A program made the translations under genes and the position numbers. The notes beneath the pieces were generated by a model, which worked only from the letters and a program-made list of their open reading frames with translations, was not told the DNA's origin and did not search any database. From Chryseobacterium shigense (lineage in GTDB: Bacteria; Bacteroidota; Bacteroidia; Flavobacteriales; Weeksellaceae), in the NCBI RefSeq assembly GCF_900156575.1, contig NZ_FTNY01000002.1, forward strand, positions 620,001 to 684,000: a stretch of 64,000 bases of DNA, given 5' to 3'. Shown one piece after another: positions 63,151-64,000 of the stretch (position 1 is the first letter of the stretch; every line of letters starts with the position of its first letter).

Positions 63151-63690
63151 GTAATTAATTTTTTCCAAAAATAGTGAAATAGTTAATATTGACAATAGCA
63201 TCATATTAATTCCATATTAATAATTTAAAATTGATAATGAAAAGCATTATGCTCAAATCCTTCCTAAACTTTACAAAATAGGGAATCCTTTATACATTTT
63301 ATTTTAATAAATAAACTCATGATTTCCAATAAACAGTTATATTCATGAAGGAAGCAATATTAATAAAGTGTGAACCTTTTATAGAAAATATAGCATAATT
63401 TTAAGTTTATATTATTTTATTTTGAGTGGAAGCGTGACTTCAATACTGTTAAATTATTTTTGTGACAGGGATTTTTATTCGTGTGTGCAGAAAAATTAAT
63501 ACTAAAAAATGTTGCTATGTATAAGAGAAGCAAAAAATGAACAGGAATGGATGTAAAATACTGATATTTAATAATCACTGATCATTTCTTTCAGAAAACA
63601 ACCCCACATTTCATGCTTTGCCCTTTTAACACAGGAAAATATTATTTAATATTTTTTTCACATTAGTCTTTTTTATTCAAAATAAATTTA
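63151..63690. other. Gene-free spacer right of the RHS operon
   Basis: 540 AT-rich bases that must include the RHS-operon promoter on the minus strand. I find no gene, clear repeat or RNA fold. Confidence 0.4.
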
Positions 63691-63698
63691 TATCTTTG
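63691..63698 (+). promoter_or_regulatory. Promoter -7 element of second tRNA cluster
   Basis: TATCTTTG followed by CACTCGCAA, matching the leader of the first tRNA cluster; no good TTG is seen at the expected distance. Confidence 0.55.
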
Positions 63699-63742
63699 CA
63701 CTCGCAAAAACGAAGTAAAATTCGTTCAGATGACCTAATAAT

Positions 63743-63817
63743 CGGGGCGTAGCGTAGTCCGGTCATCGCGCCTGGTTTGGGACCAGGAGGTCGCAGGTTC
63801 GAATCCTGCCGCCCCGA
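63743..63817 (+). tRNA. tRNA-Pro (TGG), copy 2
   Basis: 75 bases, same sequence as the copy at 55006, anticodon TGG. Confidence 0.95.
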
Positions 63818-63849
63818 CAGTTTTAGTAATTTTTTCAAAATTATTTAAT

Positions 63850-63923
63850 GGGTGCGTAGCTCAGCTGGATAGAGCATCTGCCTTCTAAGCAGACGGTCAA
63901 AGGTTCGAATCCTTTCGCGCTCA
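63850..63923 (+). tRNA. tRNA-Arg (TCT), copy 2
   Basis: 74 bases, anticodon TCT. T-stem AAAGG/CCTTT instead of TCAGG/CCTGA, with pairing kept. Confidence 0.93.
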
Positions 63924-63926
63924 CTT

Positions 63927-63959
63927 AAAAAGACTTTACAGAAATGTAAAGTCTTTTTT
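63927..63959 (+). terminator. Terminator of second tRNA cluster
   Basis: AAAGACTTTAC/GTAAAGTCTTT stem followed by a T-run; one loop base differs from the copy at 55191. Confidence 0.9.
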
Positions 63960-64000
63960 GTTGCTATTAGCTCGCTATTCTATCCACCAACACTCTACTC

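Larger units (their letters stand above)
63743..63959 (+). repeat. Right copy of tRNA-Pro/tRNA-Arg direct repeat
   Basis: Partner of the repeat at 55006-55220. Lacks the tRNA-Ser but shares the tRNA bodies, spacer, terminator and a related promoter leader. Confidence 0.9.

Overview
The window is AT-rich and reads as chromosome from a Bacteroidota, most likely a Chryseobacterium-like member of the Weeksellaceae/Flavobacteriia. Supporting signs are a SusC/SusD pair, a type IX secretion (T9SS) C-terminal sorting domain, flavobacterial promoters (TTG about 19-20 bases before TAnnTTTG), WbqC and DUF5683 proteins, and a parA-parB-dapB-lepB block typical of flavobacteria. Species cannot be fixed from the sequence alone.

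Layout. 1-5973 (minus): a nutrient-uptake operon SusC-SusD followed by the N-terminal part of an S9-type peptidase-like lipid-free secreted protein cut by the window edge. 5974-6600: a structured non-coding stretch with a strong minus-strand promoter and a long rod-like hairpin that resembles 6S RNA. 6600-31450: an accessory region dense in oxidoreductases (five intact SDR-type proteins counting the epimerase-like one as a sixth, one Tat-tagged alcohol dehydrogenase, a quinone oxidoreductase, two Old Yellow Enzymes, a RibD-like reductase, a PQQ-type sugar dehydrogenase), four AraC regulators, two MFS exporters and several broken genes. It ends in a tyrosine integrase facing a four-copy tRNA-Asp array, so at least part of it is probably an integrated element. 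Two neighbouring genes here (an Old Yellow Enzyme and a Crp/Fnr regulator) are each interrupted by one in-frame TAA.

31467-54754: conserved chromosome. It holds the tRNA-Asp array, thioredoxin, cysteine desulfurase, a four-gene cluster resembling the mycobacterial decaprenyl-phosphoryl-arabinose pathway (UbiA, DprE1-like, DprE2-like, HAD phosphatase), envelope lipoproteins, a subtilase, WbqC, signal peptidase I, dapB, parB/parA, a TonB protein, a small glycan locus (FkbM methyltransferase, flippase, two glycosyltransferases), aspartate ammonia-lyase and an N-acetylmuramoyl-alanine amidase.

54815-64000: tRNA-Ser, tRNA-Pro and tRNA-Arg, then an operon on the minus strand (small T9SS-sorted protein, a 2143-residue YD/RHS protein ending in a putative zinc-protease motif, and a small lipoprotein that could be its immunity protein). 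The right side is closed by a second copy of the tRNA-Pro/tRNA-Arg pair with its terminator. The RHS operon is therefore bracketed by about 215-base direct repeats. I regard this bracketed toxin-like module, the 6S-like RNA, the duplicated composite repeats beside the integrase and the lipid-pentose cluster as the points most worth following. Many start sites were moved inward from the longest open frame because the longest frame begins at TTG or GTG while an ATG with family-like N-terminus or signal peptide lies just inside.
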